Below, piece by piece: positions 16,497-24,647 of a stretch of 64,000 bases of DNA. Source of the stretch: Actinomycetospora callitridis (GTDB taxonomy: Bacteria > Actinomycetota > Actinomycetes > Mycobacteriales > Pseudonocardiaceae). Location of the stretch: positions 558,001 through 622,000 of the forward strand of contig NZ_JAQZAK010000002.1 of assembly GCF_028737265.1 (NCBI RefSeq). The letters are read 5' to 3'. Positions within the stretch are counted from its first letter, which is position 1; each line of letters starts with the position of its first letter. The position numbers and the translations under genes were made by a program. The notes under the pieces were generated by a model, which searched no databases, had not been told where the DNA came from, and was given only the letters and a program-made list of their open reading frames with translations.

Positions 16497-18605
16497 ATGA
16501 CGCAGCCTCCGGACAGCGACGGCCACCCCGAGCGGGGTCCCGAGCGCGACCCCGGCTCGCGTGACCACCGCTCGCGGGAGCACGCCGAGCCGGACATCGC
16601 CGAGGCGATGCCCGAGGCGACGTCGGACCCGCTCTCCGAGGGTGGCGCCACCCCCGAGGTGAACGAGCCCGACGAGCACAACCCGTCGCTCGACGGCCTC
16701 GGGGGCCGGCTGCGCCGGGGCGCCCAGTTCGCCGCGATCGCGCTGGTGTTCACCCAGCTCATCTCGCTGGGGCAGACCGTCGTCGTCGCGCGGCTGCTGA
16801 CGCCGGCGGAGATCGGCATCTTCACGCTCGGCACCCTGCTCGCGAACTTCGCGGTGACCATCGCGGACGGCGGGATGCGCGCGGCGCTCATCCAGCGCGA
16901 GGAGGACGTCGAGAAGGCGACGGAGACGGCCTTCTGGGCGAGCCTGATCACCGGCGTGCTCATGTCCGGCGCCGCGCTCGCCGCGGCCCCGCTGCTGGGG
17001 ATGTTCTTCTCCAGCGAGATGGTCGGCCTGGTCTGCGCGGCCACCTGCGGCACGCTGCTCATCCACTCGCTGGTCAACGTGCCCGAGGCGCTGCTGCAGC
17101 GGCGCTTCAACTTCAAGCGGCGCCTCATCGTCGACCCGCTGACGGCCGGCACGTTCGCGGTGGTCACCGTGGCCCTCGCGTTCGCGGGGTTCGGCGTCTG
17201 GGGCATGGTGATCGGCCTCTACGCCTCCCAGCTCGCGACGCTGATCTCGTGCTGGGTGATGTGCAAGTGGCGGCCCGGCAAGACCCGCCCGAGCTACCGG
17301 ATCTGGCGCGAACTGGCCGGGTTCTCGTTCCCGCTCATCGTCTCGAACCTCACCGACAAGTCCCGCGAGCTCGTCCAGTCGACCCTCATCGGGCGTGGTC
17401 TGGGCGAGGGCGGCGCCGGTCAGTACCGCTACGGCCGGCGCATCGGCGTGCTGCCCGGCACGGCGATCATCCAGGTCGCGTCGTACGTGCTGTTCCCCGC
17501 GTTCTCGCGCATCGCCTCCGACGCGAAGCGGTTCCACGACGGATTCCTGCGCAGCCTGCGCGCCCTGTGGATCGCGACGATCCCGTTCTCCGCGGTGCTC
17601 ATCGCGCTCGGCCAGCCGATGATCGTGGTCCTGCTCGGCGAGCAGTGGCGTCCCGCCGGCCTGTTCGTCGCGGCGATGGCGGGCTACGGGCCCGGCGCGG
17701 CCATGAGCGCGATCGGGATGGAGTCGATCAAGGGCGCGGGCAAGAGCCGGCGCATCCACATCCTCACGGGGCTCTCGGTCGTCCTCGGCGTCGGCGGCCT
17801 CGTCCTCCTGCTCCCGTACGGCCTCCTCGGCGTCGGTACCGCCGTCTCGATCGACGCCGCGGTCGGCGGGTTCGTCAGCCTCGTGCTCGCGCGCGACCTC
17901 GCGAACGTGACGTGGCGCGAGCTCCTGAGCCTGCTCATCCCGCCGACGATCGCGGCGGTCGTGGCCGGGGTGGCCGTCGGCTTCCTCGAGCAGACGGTGG
18001 TCGACGCCGACCAGCTGCCGATCCTGCTCGGCCTTCTCGCGCTCGCCGGCGAGACGCTCCTGCTGCTCGGGATCTTCCTCGGGGTGCTGCTCCTCATCGC
18101 CCCGGCGTCCGTGCGCGAGGTCCTCGCCGCCGTGCGCCGCCGCGGGAAGTCCAAGGACGACGACACCGAGGGCGCCGAGGCCGCCGAGCCCGACGCCGAG
18201 GACGCCATCGAGGGCTGGCGCCGCGACCTGCTCGACGCGCCCACCGTCGTCCTGCGCCTGCCGTTCATGGTCGACGACGTCACCGACCACGTCCCCGTCC
18301 GGCGCCAGGCCCCGCGCCCCGGACCGCCGCCGCGCCCGCCGGTCCCGGTCGGGGCGCGGCCCCCCGGTGCCGCCGGGAACGGGGTGCCGGGCGCGCCTCC
18401 CCACGGCCCGCTCCTCGACGCCCCGACCACCGCCCTGAGCGAGCCGGTGTCCCCGCTCGACGCCCCGACCACGGCCGTCGGGCCCGCCCCGGCCGCGCCG
18501 CCGGCGAACGGGAACGGGAACGCCAACGGCGGTCGCTCCCGGCGCCTCGTGTCGGTGGTGACCCGGCGCCAGGGGCGCAAGGACCCGCCGCGCGACGGGT
18601 CCTGA
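16497..18605 (+). CDS. Wzx-type polysaccharide flippase (MOP superfamily) with long cytoplasmic tail
   Basis: 702 residues. After an acidic, hydrophilic N-terminal stretch of about 60 residues come 12 or so transmembrane helices with the PST/Wzx signatures ARLLTPAEIGIFTLG, ALLQRRFNFKRR and QYRYGRRIGVLPGTAIIQ. It would flip undecaprenyl-linked repeat units. From about residue 545 a hydrophilic tail of some 155 residues follows, holding three LDAPT motifs and a Pro-rich stretch. It is clearly paralogous to the flippase at 32801. An earlier GTG (16425) is in frame, but the ATG at 16497 is preferred because of the ATGA junction. Confidence 0.85.
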   Translation: MTQPPDSDGHPERGPERDPGSRDHRSREHAEPDIAEAMPEATSDPLSEGGATPEVNEPDEHNPSLDGLGGRLRRGAQFAAIALVFTQLISLGQTVVVARLLTPAEIGIFTLGTLLANFAVTIADGGMRAALIQREEDVEKATETAFWASLITGVLMSGAALAAAPLLGMFFSSEMVGLVCAATCGTLLIHSLVNVPEALLQRRFNFKRRLIVDPLTAGTFAVVTVALAFAGFGVWGMVIGLYASQLATLISCWVMCKWRPGKTRPSYRIWRELAGFSFPLIVSNLTDKSRELVQSTLIGRGLGEGGAGQYRYGRRIGVLPGTAIIQVASYVLFPAFSRIASDAKRFHDGFLRSLRALWIATIPFSAVLIALGQPMIVVLLGEQWRPAGLFVAAMAGYGPGAAMSAIGMESIKGAGKSRRIHILTGLSVVLGVGGLVLLLPYGLLGVGTAVSIDAAVGGFVSLVLARDLANVTWRELLSLLIPPTIAAVVAGVAVGFLEQTVVDADQLPILLGLLALAGETLLLLGIFLGVLLLIAPASVREVLAAVRRRGKSKDDDTEGAEAAEPDAEDAIEGWRRDLLDAPTVVLRLPFMVDDVTDHVPVRRQAPRPGPPPRPPVPVGARPPGAAGNGVPGAPPHGPLLDAPTTALSEPVSPLDAPTTAVGPAPAAPPANGNGNANGGRSRRLVSVVTRRQGRKDPPRDGS

Positions 18606-18621
18606 CCATCGCCTCGTGGTG

Positions 18622-18674
18622 GGAGCGAGGGACGCCTCACCTGCGTCCGGCGCAGCGAGGGTGACCCTCGCTCC
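18622..18674. repeat. 53-bp palindromic intergenic element, copy 1 (probable bidirectional terminator)
   Basis: The ends GGAGCGAGGG and CCCTCGCTCC are perfect 10-bp complements, and an inner hairpin GCGAGGG-TGA-CCCTCGC can also form. The whole unit aligns over 53 positions without gaps to the reverse complement of 45546-45598 with 9 mismatches. It lies between two convergent genes, 17 bases after one stop and 27 before the other, so it probably terminates both. Confidence 0.65.
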
Positions 18675-18701
18675 ATCCACCCGGCGCACCCACCCGCGGG
18701 T

Positions 18702-19721
18702 TCAGCACCCCGGCGGCGCGCCGCCGGTGCCGTCGGCGAACGGGCCCGCGCACGCCGCCCGGCGCGGGCTGCCCAGCGGACCGCCGCCCGGGGTCGCGGC
18801 GGTGCTGTTGTCGACGAGGTCGAGCATCCCGAACAGCTCCTGCATCTCCTCGGAGTCGATGTTCGGCAGCTCCCTCTCGGCGCCGGCCTGGACCGACAGC
18901 GAGTTCGTGCTCTGCCCGGAGGTGTCGTCGACGACGTAGGCGCCGTAGGTGCGCATGGCCTCGGCGATCTTGCGGACGTCGGGGTTGCGCAGGCCCGCGA
19001 TGTCGGTGTCGGGCGGGACGGCCAGCAGCGACCCCATCCGCACGCCGTCGAGCGTCCCGCCGTACTGGTCCTCGAAGTACCCGTCGGCCTTCGTCGCGGG
19101 CCAGCGGAACCCGCCGCCGGCGGTGCTGCAGGTCCGCTTGCAGTTCAGGCTGATCTTCACCGCGTGACGGATGGGCGCCGCGCCGGACACCTCGCCGACA
19201 CGGACGCTGCCGCCGAGGCCCGAGAGCCCGGACCCGCCGTGGCACCCGGGCAGGCCGGTCGAGGTCAGCGACACCTCGGGCCACCCGAACTCGAACGACG
19301 GGTCGCCGCCCGCCTCGAGCTTCAGGGGCTGGCCCTGCACCACGGTGCGCCGCGAGCCGTCGTCCACGAGGAACGTCGAGCAGTGGTTCCACGACCCGTC
19401 GGCGGTGAGCTCCGGGTCGGTGTGCACCCGCACGTCGCGGCCGTCGGCGTCGAGGGTCTTCACCGGGAAGGCGGGGTCGACGGAGATGTCCTCGATGTCG
19501 AGGTAGATGCGGTCGGCCCCACTGTCGAAGGGCACGAAGCGCGCCGACTCCGCCAGGGGCAGGTTCCACGGGGAGTCCCAGGAGAACGGCTGCTGGTAGA
19601 GGTCGCGCACGGGTCCGGTCTCCGCGGCGAGCGCCGTCGAGGACGCGGGCGCGAGCAGGGGGCCACCGAGGACCCCGAGCACGGCGACCAGGGCGGTCGT
19701 CAGGAGCCGCGCGCCCCTCAC
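18702..19721 (-). CDS. Secreted protein of unknown function, coupled to a lyase-like gene
   Basis: 339 residues. The GTG at 19721 gives an N terminus with RGARLLTTALVAVLGVLGG, a hydrophobic core and an AxA-type cleavage site near ALAAE, so it is exported. The mature protein has four cysteines (HCS, GCHGG, NCKRTC), possibly two disulphides. An IRHAVKISL segment resembles a motif seen in other secreted actinobacterial proteins, but I do not recognise the family. The start overlaps the stop of the lyase-like gene (GTGA), so they are co-expressed and may act on the same polymer outside the cell. Confidence 0.7.
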   Translation of the reverse strand: MRGARLLTTALVAVLGVLGGPLLAPASSTALAAETGPVRDLYQQPFSWDSPWNLPLAESARFVPFDSGADRIYLDIEDISVDPAFPVKTLDADGRDVRVHTDPELTADGSWNHCSTFLVDDGSRRTVVQGQPLKLEAGGDPSFEFGWPEVSLTSTGLPGCHGGSGLSGLGGSVRVGEVSGAAPIRHAVKISLNCKRTCSTAGGGFRWPATKADGYFEDQYGGTLDGVRMGSLLAVPPDTDIAGLRNPDVRKIAEAMRTYGAYVVDDTSGQSTNSLSVQAGAERELPNIDSEEMQELFGMLDLVDNSTAATPGGGPLGSPRRAACAGPFADGTGGAPPGC

Positions 19722-20824
19722 GGCGCCGTCACCCGGAGGCCGTCCATCGTCAGCGCGACCGTGCCCTCGGAGTTCGAGCCGCGGTAGATGCCCTGCTTGA
19801 GGTAGTTCTCGCCGTCGACCATCGTCGCCCGGTTGGTGCGCTGCACCGTCTGCCTGCCGTTCTCCCAGGCCTCGACGAAGCCGGAGCCGGCGTTCCGGGA
19901 GAACTTCACGTGCAGCACGTAGTCGACCCACTGGCCGCGGCGGATCGGGCCGATCGTGCGGCGCGGCGCCGACTTCACGCCGTCACCGCCGATGTCGACC
20001 GAGCCCCGGCTGAGGTCGATCGCCAGCGGCGGCGACCCCGACGAGCTGTGCCACTGCAGGATGATGAAGTAGCGGCCCGAGACGTCGGGCATGTTCTCCG
20101 GGTACTGCACGGACCACTCGTAGAAGCGCTCGTCGCCCTCGTGCACGAGGGCACCCGCCGCGCTCGACTGGACCTCGCTGCGCTCGCCGCCCCCGAAGTT
20201 CGGCACGTCGCCCGGACGCACCGTGAACCGCGCCGCGTGCTGCCCCTGCCGCGCGCCGGGTGCGTCGACGATCGCCATGTTCGCGTTGCCGCGCCCGATC
20301 GTGGAGCAGCGCCCGTTGACCAGCTTCGACTGGCAGACCTGCCACTGGCTGAAGTCGCCGGTCTCCCAGTCGCCGGTGAAGAGCGAGCGGCGACCCACCG
20401 GCACCGCGCCGCGGGTGCTGTCCATCGCACCGCCGCCGAGGGTGGCGCCGACGTCCACGCCGAGCCCGGCGTCCACGTCGACCTCGGCCGACGGGGTGCT
20501 CGAGGCCGGCGGGGTGCTCGAGGCCGATGGCGTGCTCGAGGCCGGCGGCGTGCTCGAGGTCGACGGGGTGCTCGAGGCGGGCGGCGTGCTCGAGGCCGGC
20601 GGCGTGCTCGAGGTCGACGGGGTGCTCGAGTCGGTGGGGGGCGTCGGCTCCTCGGCCCAGCCGCTCGCCGCGTCGGTCGCGGAGACCGCGAGGGCGAGCG
20701 CGACGGCGGCCACCACCCGGCCGGTCCGGCGCACACCCGTCCGGGCGCCCCGGGCGACCTGTCGCTCACCCCTCCGGCCGTCGTGCCGCGACGTGCTGCT
20801 GCCGCCGGTGCCGATCCCTGCCAC
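19718..20824 (-). CDS. Secreted polysaccharide lyase-like protein (heparin lyase I / PL20-like jelly roll)
   Basis: 368 residues from a GTG with a good GGAGGGG site. A twin-basic N region and hydrophobic segment VVAAVALALAVSA indicate export. A linker of 6-residue STPPAS-type repeats (about residues 63-110) follows. The catalytic domain has GGGERSEV, FYEWSVQYP, IILQWHSSS and NYLKQGIYRG, the pattern of the heparin/glucuronan lyase-like family. It would cleave an acidic polymer by beta-elimination; substrate unknown. Two membrane-anchored relatives lie at 31359 and 34956. Divergent from the GT2 gene at 21119. Confidence 0.78.
   Translation of the reverse strand: MAGIGTGGSSTSRHDGRRGERQVARGARTGVRRTGRVVAAVALALAVSATDAASGWAEEPTPPTDSSTPSTSSTPPASSTPPASSTPSTSSTPPASSTPSASSTPPASSTPSAEVDVDAGLGVDVGATLGGGAMDSTRGAVPVGRRSLFTGDWETGDFSQWQVCQSKLVNGRCSTIGRGNANMAIVDAPGARQGQHAARFTVRPGDVPNFGGGERSEVQSSAAGALVHEGDERFYEWSVQYPENMPDVSGRYFIILQWHSSSGSPPLAIDLSRGSVDIGGDGVKSAPRRTIGPIRRGQWVDYVLHVKFSRNAGSGFVEAWENGRQTVQRTNRATMVDGENYLKQGIYRGSNSEGTVALTMDGLRVTAP
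20493..20636. repeat. Eight tandem 18-bp repeats coding the lyase linker
   Basis: Eight consecutive 18-bp units, each of the form GGnGTGCTCGAGnnnnnn, encode six-residue Ser-Thr-Pro-rich repeats in the linker between signal peptide and catalytic domain. Such units can change number by slippage or recombination. Confidence 0.8.
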
Positions 20825-20998
20825 GCGTACCCCTCCAGACCATCGACCGTCGAACGCCTGCCGCTTAGCGCGACCGGACTAGTCATGGCGTCCGTTCGTC
20901 GTATCTAGACGACCACTCGTCGCTGCCGACCACAATTACACGGGCTGATGAGGTCTGAGTGCACGATGGGACTGCTGTGACTCCAGTGAAAGAGGGGT

Positions 20999-21013
20999 AG
21001 AACGTCCCGTTCT
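20999..21013. promoter_or_regulatory. Perfect inverted repeat in a divergent promoter region
   Basis: AGAACG, TCC, CGTTCT. It lies about 106 bases upstream of the GT2 start, in the 294-base gap that drives the lyase gene leftward and the GT2 gene rightward. It is a candidate operator. The gap otherwise shows only the TAGCGT -10 and no open frame worth naming. Confidence 0.3.
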
Positions 21014-21105
21014 CCACGTTCGGGGCCCGGCCGTCACCGGAACGGGGAGCCCGGGGCGAATGCGGAGGCCCCCGGGCGGCCGAACGGGCGACCGGGGGGC
21101 GGCGG

Positions 21106-21111
21106 TAGCGT
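21106..21111 (+). promoter_or_regulatory. -10 element (TAGCGT), leaderless GTG start
   Basis: TAGCGT followed by 7 bases and the GTG start of the GT2 gene at 21119. Confidence 0.5.
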
Positions 21112-21118
21112 TCACCGG

Positions 21119-22222
21119 GTGACCACCAGCTCCGACGGCGGCGCCCGGGACCGCGCTGCGGGCTCGCACCTGCCGGACGGCCCGCCGGCGTTCAGCTTCC
21201 TCACGACCGCCTACAAGGCGGCGGACACCCTCGGCCGCACGATCGACGCCGTGCTCGCGCAGACGCGGGGCGACTGGGAGCTCGTCGTCGTCGACAACGG
21301 CAACGACGACGCGGTCGCCGCCGTCGTCGAGGCCCACCGCGACGATGCCCGCGTGCACCTCGTCCGGCAGGAGAACAAGGGTGCGGTGGGCGGCGTCCGC
21401 GCGGCCGCGGAGCACGCCACGGGCCGCTACCTCGTCGTGCTCAACGCCGACGACGCCGTCACGCCCGACTTCTGCGCGCGCACCGGCGAGGTGCTCGACG
21501 CCGACCCGGGGGTCGCGGCGGTCACCTGCGACGCCGTGCAGTTCGTCGACCCCGGCCAGCAGCTGCTGGCGCGCACCTACCTGCAGACGGCGGGCCTCGC
21601 GGAGGCGCCCGAGGGCGCGGTGCGCCTCGGGGTGGCCGACATCATCGACGGCCCCTGCCCGTACTACAGCGCGCCGATCCGCCGCGAGGTGTGGGACGCG
21701 CTCGGCGGGATGGGGCACGACACCGACGCGCCGGTGGTGCACGACCTCGAGTTCTGGCTGCGCGCGATCCTCGCCGGCCACGACGTGCGGCTCATCGGCG
21801 ACCGGTTGGGCCTGTTCCGCCTCGAGCGGGGCTCGGAGAGCCGCCCGCTGGACCCGGAGGCCACCGAGGAGTTCGAGCGCCAGCGCGAGCTCGTGCTGCG
21901 GCGCGCCGCGGACGCCGCCGCCGACCCCGACGCGCGCGAGGCGCTCGACCGCGTCCTGCGGCGTCTGACCTACCAGCAGGCGATCCGGCGGGCGCGGGTC
22001 GCGTTCTCGCAGGGCGACGCCGCGACGGCGCGCCGGCACGTCGGGGAGGCCCACGCGCAGCGGCCGTCCGCCCGCACGGGCGCCCTGGTGATCGCCCTGA
22101 GGGTGGCCCCCGGCGCGCTGTCGGCGGTCCACCCGCTCAAGCGCGGGCTGCAGGCGCGCGTCGCCCGCCTGCGGGCGCGCGACTGGCGGGCGCGCTGGGC
22201 GCGCCGGCGGACGGTGCGATGA
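21119..22222 (+). CDS. Glycosyltransferase family 2
   Basis: 367 residues. GT-A fold with FLTTAYKAADTL at the N terminus, the first aspartate in VVVDNGNDD, and the DxD-like LNADDAVTPDF around residue 115. The catalytic-base region is HDLEFWLRA. It would be an inverting transferase for repeat-unit assembly. A C-terminal helical Arg-rich region (KRGLQARVARLRARDWRA) could bind the membrane. The leaderless GTG start was chosen by the -10 spacing. ATGA overlap with the next gene. Confidence 0.82.
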   Translation: MTTSSDGGARDRAAGSHLPDGPPAFSFLTTAYKAADTLGRTIDAVLAQTRGDWELVVVDNGNDDAVAAVVEAHRDDARVHLVRQENKGAVGGVRAAAEHATGRYLVVLNADDAVTPDFCARTGEVLDADPGVAAVTCDAVQFVDPGQQLLARTYLQTAGLAEAPEGAVRLGVADIIDGPCPYYSAPIRREVWDALGGMGHDTDAPVVHDLEFWLRAILAGHDVRLIGDRLGLFRLERGSESRPLDPEATEEFERQRELVLRRAADAAADPDAREALDRVLRRLTYQQAIRRARVAFSQGDAATARRHVGEAHAQRPSARTGALVIALRVAPGALSAVHPLKRGLQARVARLRARDWRARWARRRTVR

Positions 22223-23433
22223 GGATCCTGGTCCTGGCCTCGCGCCGGATCGAGTCGCGGCAGAGCGGCTACGACCTGCGCGTCGCGAACCTCTGCGCCC
22301 ACCTCCCCGGTGAGGCACACCTCGCCGTGATCCCGCTGGAGGAGGACCGGGAGTCCGGTCCGACCGGGCTCGCGGTGGACCCGCTCTTCGCCTCGGTCGA
22401 GGTGCTCTCCGCGTTCCCGCCCGGCCGCGAGCGCCCCCGGCGATACCTCCGCCGGTCCAACGACCACTACATGCAGCTCTCCCGGCCCGGCCGGTTCGCC
22501 GCGGCCCGCGACCGGTTGCGCGAGATCGTCGCCGAGCGCGGGATCACGCACGTCGTCGTCTTCGGCGTCGCGCTCGCCGAGCTGGCGGCGACGCTCCAGG
22601 GCGTGTCGGTGGTGGTGGACGTGTGCGACAGCGGGGTGCTCACCACCGAGCGCGCCCTCGCCGCGAGCACCCAGCCCTCGACGGGCCTGAAGCGCTGGAT
22701 GGACAAGCTCGCGCTGCGCCGCAAGAGGGCCACCGAGTCGCGCCTGCCCGACCGCTTCGACGTCGTCGCCACGATCAGCCTCCCGGACACCCGGGCCATC
22801 GAGCAGCTGCGGCGCGGGCGCCGGGAGTCGATCGCGACGGTGCCCAACGGCGTCGACGAGGCCTTCCTGACGCCGCTCCCCCGGCCCGGCGACCGCCACG
22901 GCGTCGCGTTCTGGGGCAACCTCGGGTTCGCGCCCAACCGCGACGCCCTCTGGTTCTTCGTGCACGAGGTCTGGGCGCCCTACCTGCGCGACGAGGGCGT
23001 CGAGCTGTGCATCGTCGGGCCCAATGCCCCGTCGTGGCTCGCGGAGATCGCCGCCCAGGACCCCCTCGTCGTCCTCACCGGCTACGTGGAGGACCTGCGC
23101 AGCGCGGTGGCGCCCTACCCGGTGATGATCAACCCGATGCGCACGGGCAGCGGCCTGAAGAACAAGGTGCTCGAGGCGTTCGGCCTCGGGATCGCCGTCG
23201 TCTCCACCCCCCTGGGCGTGGAGGCGCTGCCCGAGGTCCGCGACGGGGTGCACCTGCGCACCGCCGAGACGCCCGACGCCTTCGCCGACGCGGTGCGCGA
23301 GGTGCTCAAGGACCCCGAGCACGCCCGGGCGCTGCGCGAGGACGCCCACCGGCTGGTGGACGAGCACTACCGCTGGGAGGCCGTCGGACGCCAGTGGGCC
23401 GGGCTCTTCGCGGCCACGACGAGCCCGGCCTGA
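22219..23433 (+). CDS. Glycosyltransferase, GT4-like
   Basis: 404 residues. N-terminal domain with SGYDLRVANL; the second domain begins at AFWGNLGFAPNRDAL and contains MRTGSGLKNKVLEAFGLGIAVVST, the donor-binding region typical of the GT4 group often annotated as sugar transferase PslH-like. Start overlaps the GT2 stop (ATGA). It converges on the methyltransferase-like gene 22 bases away. Confidence 0.78.
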   Translation: MRILVLASRRIESRQSGYDLRVANLCAHLPGEAHLAVIPLEEDRESGPTGLAVDPLFASVEVLSAFPPGRERPRRYLRRSNDHYMQLSRPGRFAAARDRLREIVAERGITHVVVFGVALAELAATLQGVSVVVDVCDSGVLTTERALAASTQPSTGLKRWMDKLALRRKRATESRLPDRFDVVATISLPDTRAIEQLRRGRRESIATVPNGVDEAFLTPLPRPGDRHGVAFWGNLGFAPNRDALWFFVHEVWAPYLRDEGVELCIVGPNAPSWLAEIAAQDPLVVLTGYVEDLRSAVAPYPVMINPMRTGSGLKNKVLEAFGLGIAVVSTPLGVEALPEVRDGVHLRTAETPDAFADAVREVLKDPEHARALREDAHRLVDEHYRWEAVGRQWAGLFAATTSPA

Positions 23434-23455
23434 CCCTGTCCCGGCTGGCCCTGGT

Positions 23456-24598
23456 TCACCGCGCGGGCGGCACCACCCGCACGGTCGGGTCGACGATCAC
23501 CCACCGGCCGCCGCCGCCCTCGACCTCGGGCATCCGGCGGCGCATCTCGGCGAGCATGTCGGTGACGAAGAGGACGACCTCGTCGGGGCGACGCTCGGCG
23601 ACCGCCTCCGGCGCCACGATCGGCACCCCCACCCCGGGCAGGCGGCGGCCCTGCTTGCCGGGCGAGGCGTCGGCCACCGCCGGGAGCAGGTCCGGCCCGA
23701 TCCCGGCGCGGTTGAGCAGCGGTACCGCCCGCGACGCCGCCGCGTAGCCCATCACGGCGCGCCCGGCGTCGCGGGAGCCCTCGAGGTGGGTGCGCAGCTC
23801 CTCGGCGCTGCGCCGCGCCGCGTCCTCGAGGCCCGCCACCACGGCCGGGTCGGTGACGCCGAGCGCCACCTCGCGCTCGACGAGCGACTGCACCGAGGCG
23901 TCGTCACGCGTGCCGTCCGCGCCCCGGCGCCGGGCGGCCAGCAGCACCGTGCCGCCGTACAGATCGAACAGGAACCCGTGGGTGACGTCGAAGCCGAGCT
24001 CGTCGAGCATCCGCGCCAGCACCGGCGTCGCGTAGTACGCGAAGTGCCCGTGCCGCAGGGCGTTCCAGCCACCGTCGGCCACGATCGCGGCGAGCGTGTG
24101 GAACTGCAGCAGCAGCACACCGCCCGGCGCGGTGGCGGCGGCGCGCTCGAGCAGGCCCGCGCGCTGGTCCGCGGCGTGCATCAGCCCGAAGCAGTCGATG
24201 ACGACGTCGGCCGGGCCGTCCTGGGCCGTCGCCTCCTTGAGGCCGGTGGCCGCGAGGAGGTCGAGCCAGGAGCCGCCGTGCGGGCTGCCGAACTCGGTGA
24301 CGGTGCCACCACCCACCGGCAGGAGCCCGGCCGACTCGACGCGCGCGACGGCGTCGCGGGCCTGGGCGACCAGAGCGTCCGGCTCGGCGCCGCGCGGCTC
24401 CTCCGGGGTCGTCGGGTCCTCCGCGAGCTGCGCGAGCCCACACGTCGCGCACAGCCACATCCGCAGGGGGTGCACGGCGTCCGGGCCCGGGTCGTCGAGG
24501 GCCGGGAAGTGGTCGGAGGCCGGCTGGTCGCCGAGGTCGAGCACGACCGTGCCGTCGGCGCCGGAGCACCAGCGGCAGGTGAGGGTGTCGGGTTCCAC
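23456..24598 (-). CDS. Degenerate C-methyltransferase-like protein
   Basis: 380 residues from a GTG with a GGGAGGA site. The N terminus has the two CxxC zinc pairs (CRWC, CATC) and the C terminus the Rossmann-like domain of the sugar C-methyltransferases (as in NovU/TylC3), with YAAASRAVPLLN in place of GYGAPGKGNTLLN. The central SAM motif, EAASNDGYLL in the intact paralogue at 27781, is replaced by EFGSPHGGSWLDLL, and the conserved YHEHFQYYTL reads RHGHFAYYAT. It may be a pseudoenzyme or have a different activity. Divergent from the RmlC-like gene by 49 bases. Confidence 0.7.
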   Translation of the reverse strand: MEPDTLTCRWCSGADGTVVLDLGDQPASDHFPALDDPGPDAVHPLRMWLCATCGLAQLAEDPTTPEEPRGAEPDALVAQARDAVARVESAGLLPVGGGTVTEFGSPHGGSWLDLLAATGLKEATAQDGPADVVIDCFGLMHAADQRAGLLERAAATAPGGVLLLQFHTLAAIVADGGWNALRHGHFAYYATPVLARMLDELGFDVTHGFLFDLYGGTVLLAARRRGADGTRDDASVQSLVEREVALGVTDPAVVAGLEDAARRSAEELRTHLEGSRDAGRAVMGYAAASRAVPLLNRAGIGPDLLPAVADASPGKQGRRLPGVGVPIVAPEAVAERRPDEVVLFVTDMLAEMRRRMPEVEGGGGRWVIVDPTVRVVPPAR

Positions 24599-24647
24599 GG
24601 TGGGATCCTCCCGGAGGTCGTCGGGGGCGGGATGGGAGGGTCGGCGG

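Noticed and set aside
16420..16500. A 26-codon ORF coupled to the first flippase start
   Set aside because: It has the ATGA junction but its ATG lies inside the candidate -10, so the leaderless geometry seen at 11702 and 32685 is missing; kept only as a note.
14226..18689. A very long open frame on the minus strand (over 1400 codons) antisense to the heparinase-like and flippase genes
   Set aside because: Its product is a low-complexity Arg/Gly/Asp/Val mixture typical of the antisense frame of GC-rich coding DNA, with no domain motifs; the plus-strand genes have clear family signatures.
20999..21013. GAAC-n5-GTTC palindromes here, at 14113 and at 54271 as possible LexA (SOS) boxes
   Set aside because: The actinobacterial LexA box is GAAC-n4-GTTC; all three have a five-base spacer and lie at genes without SOS links.
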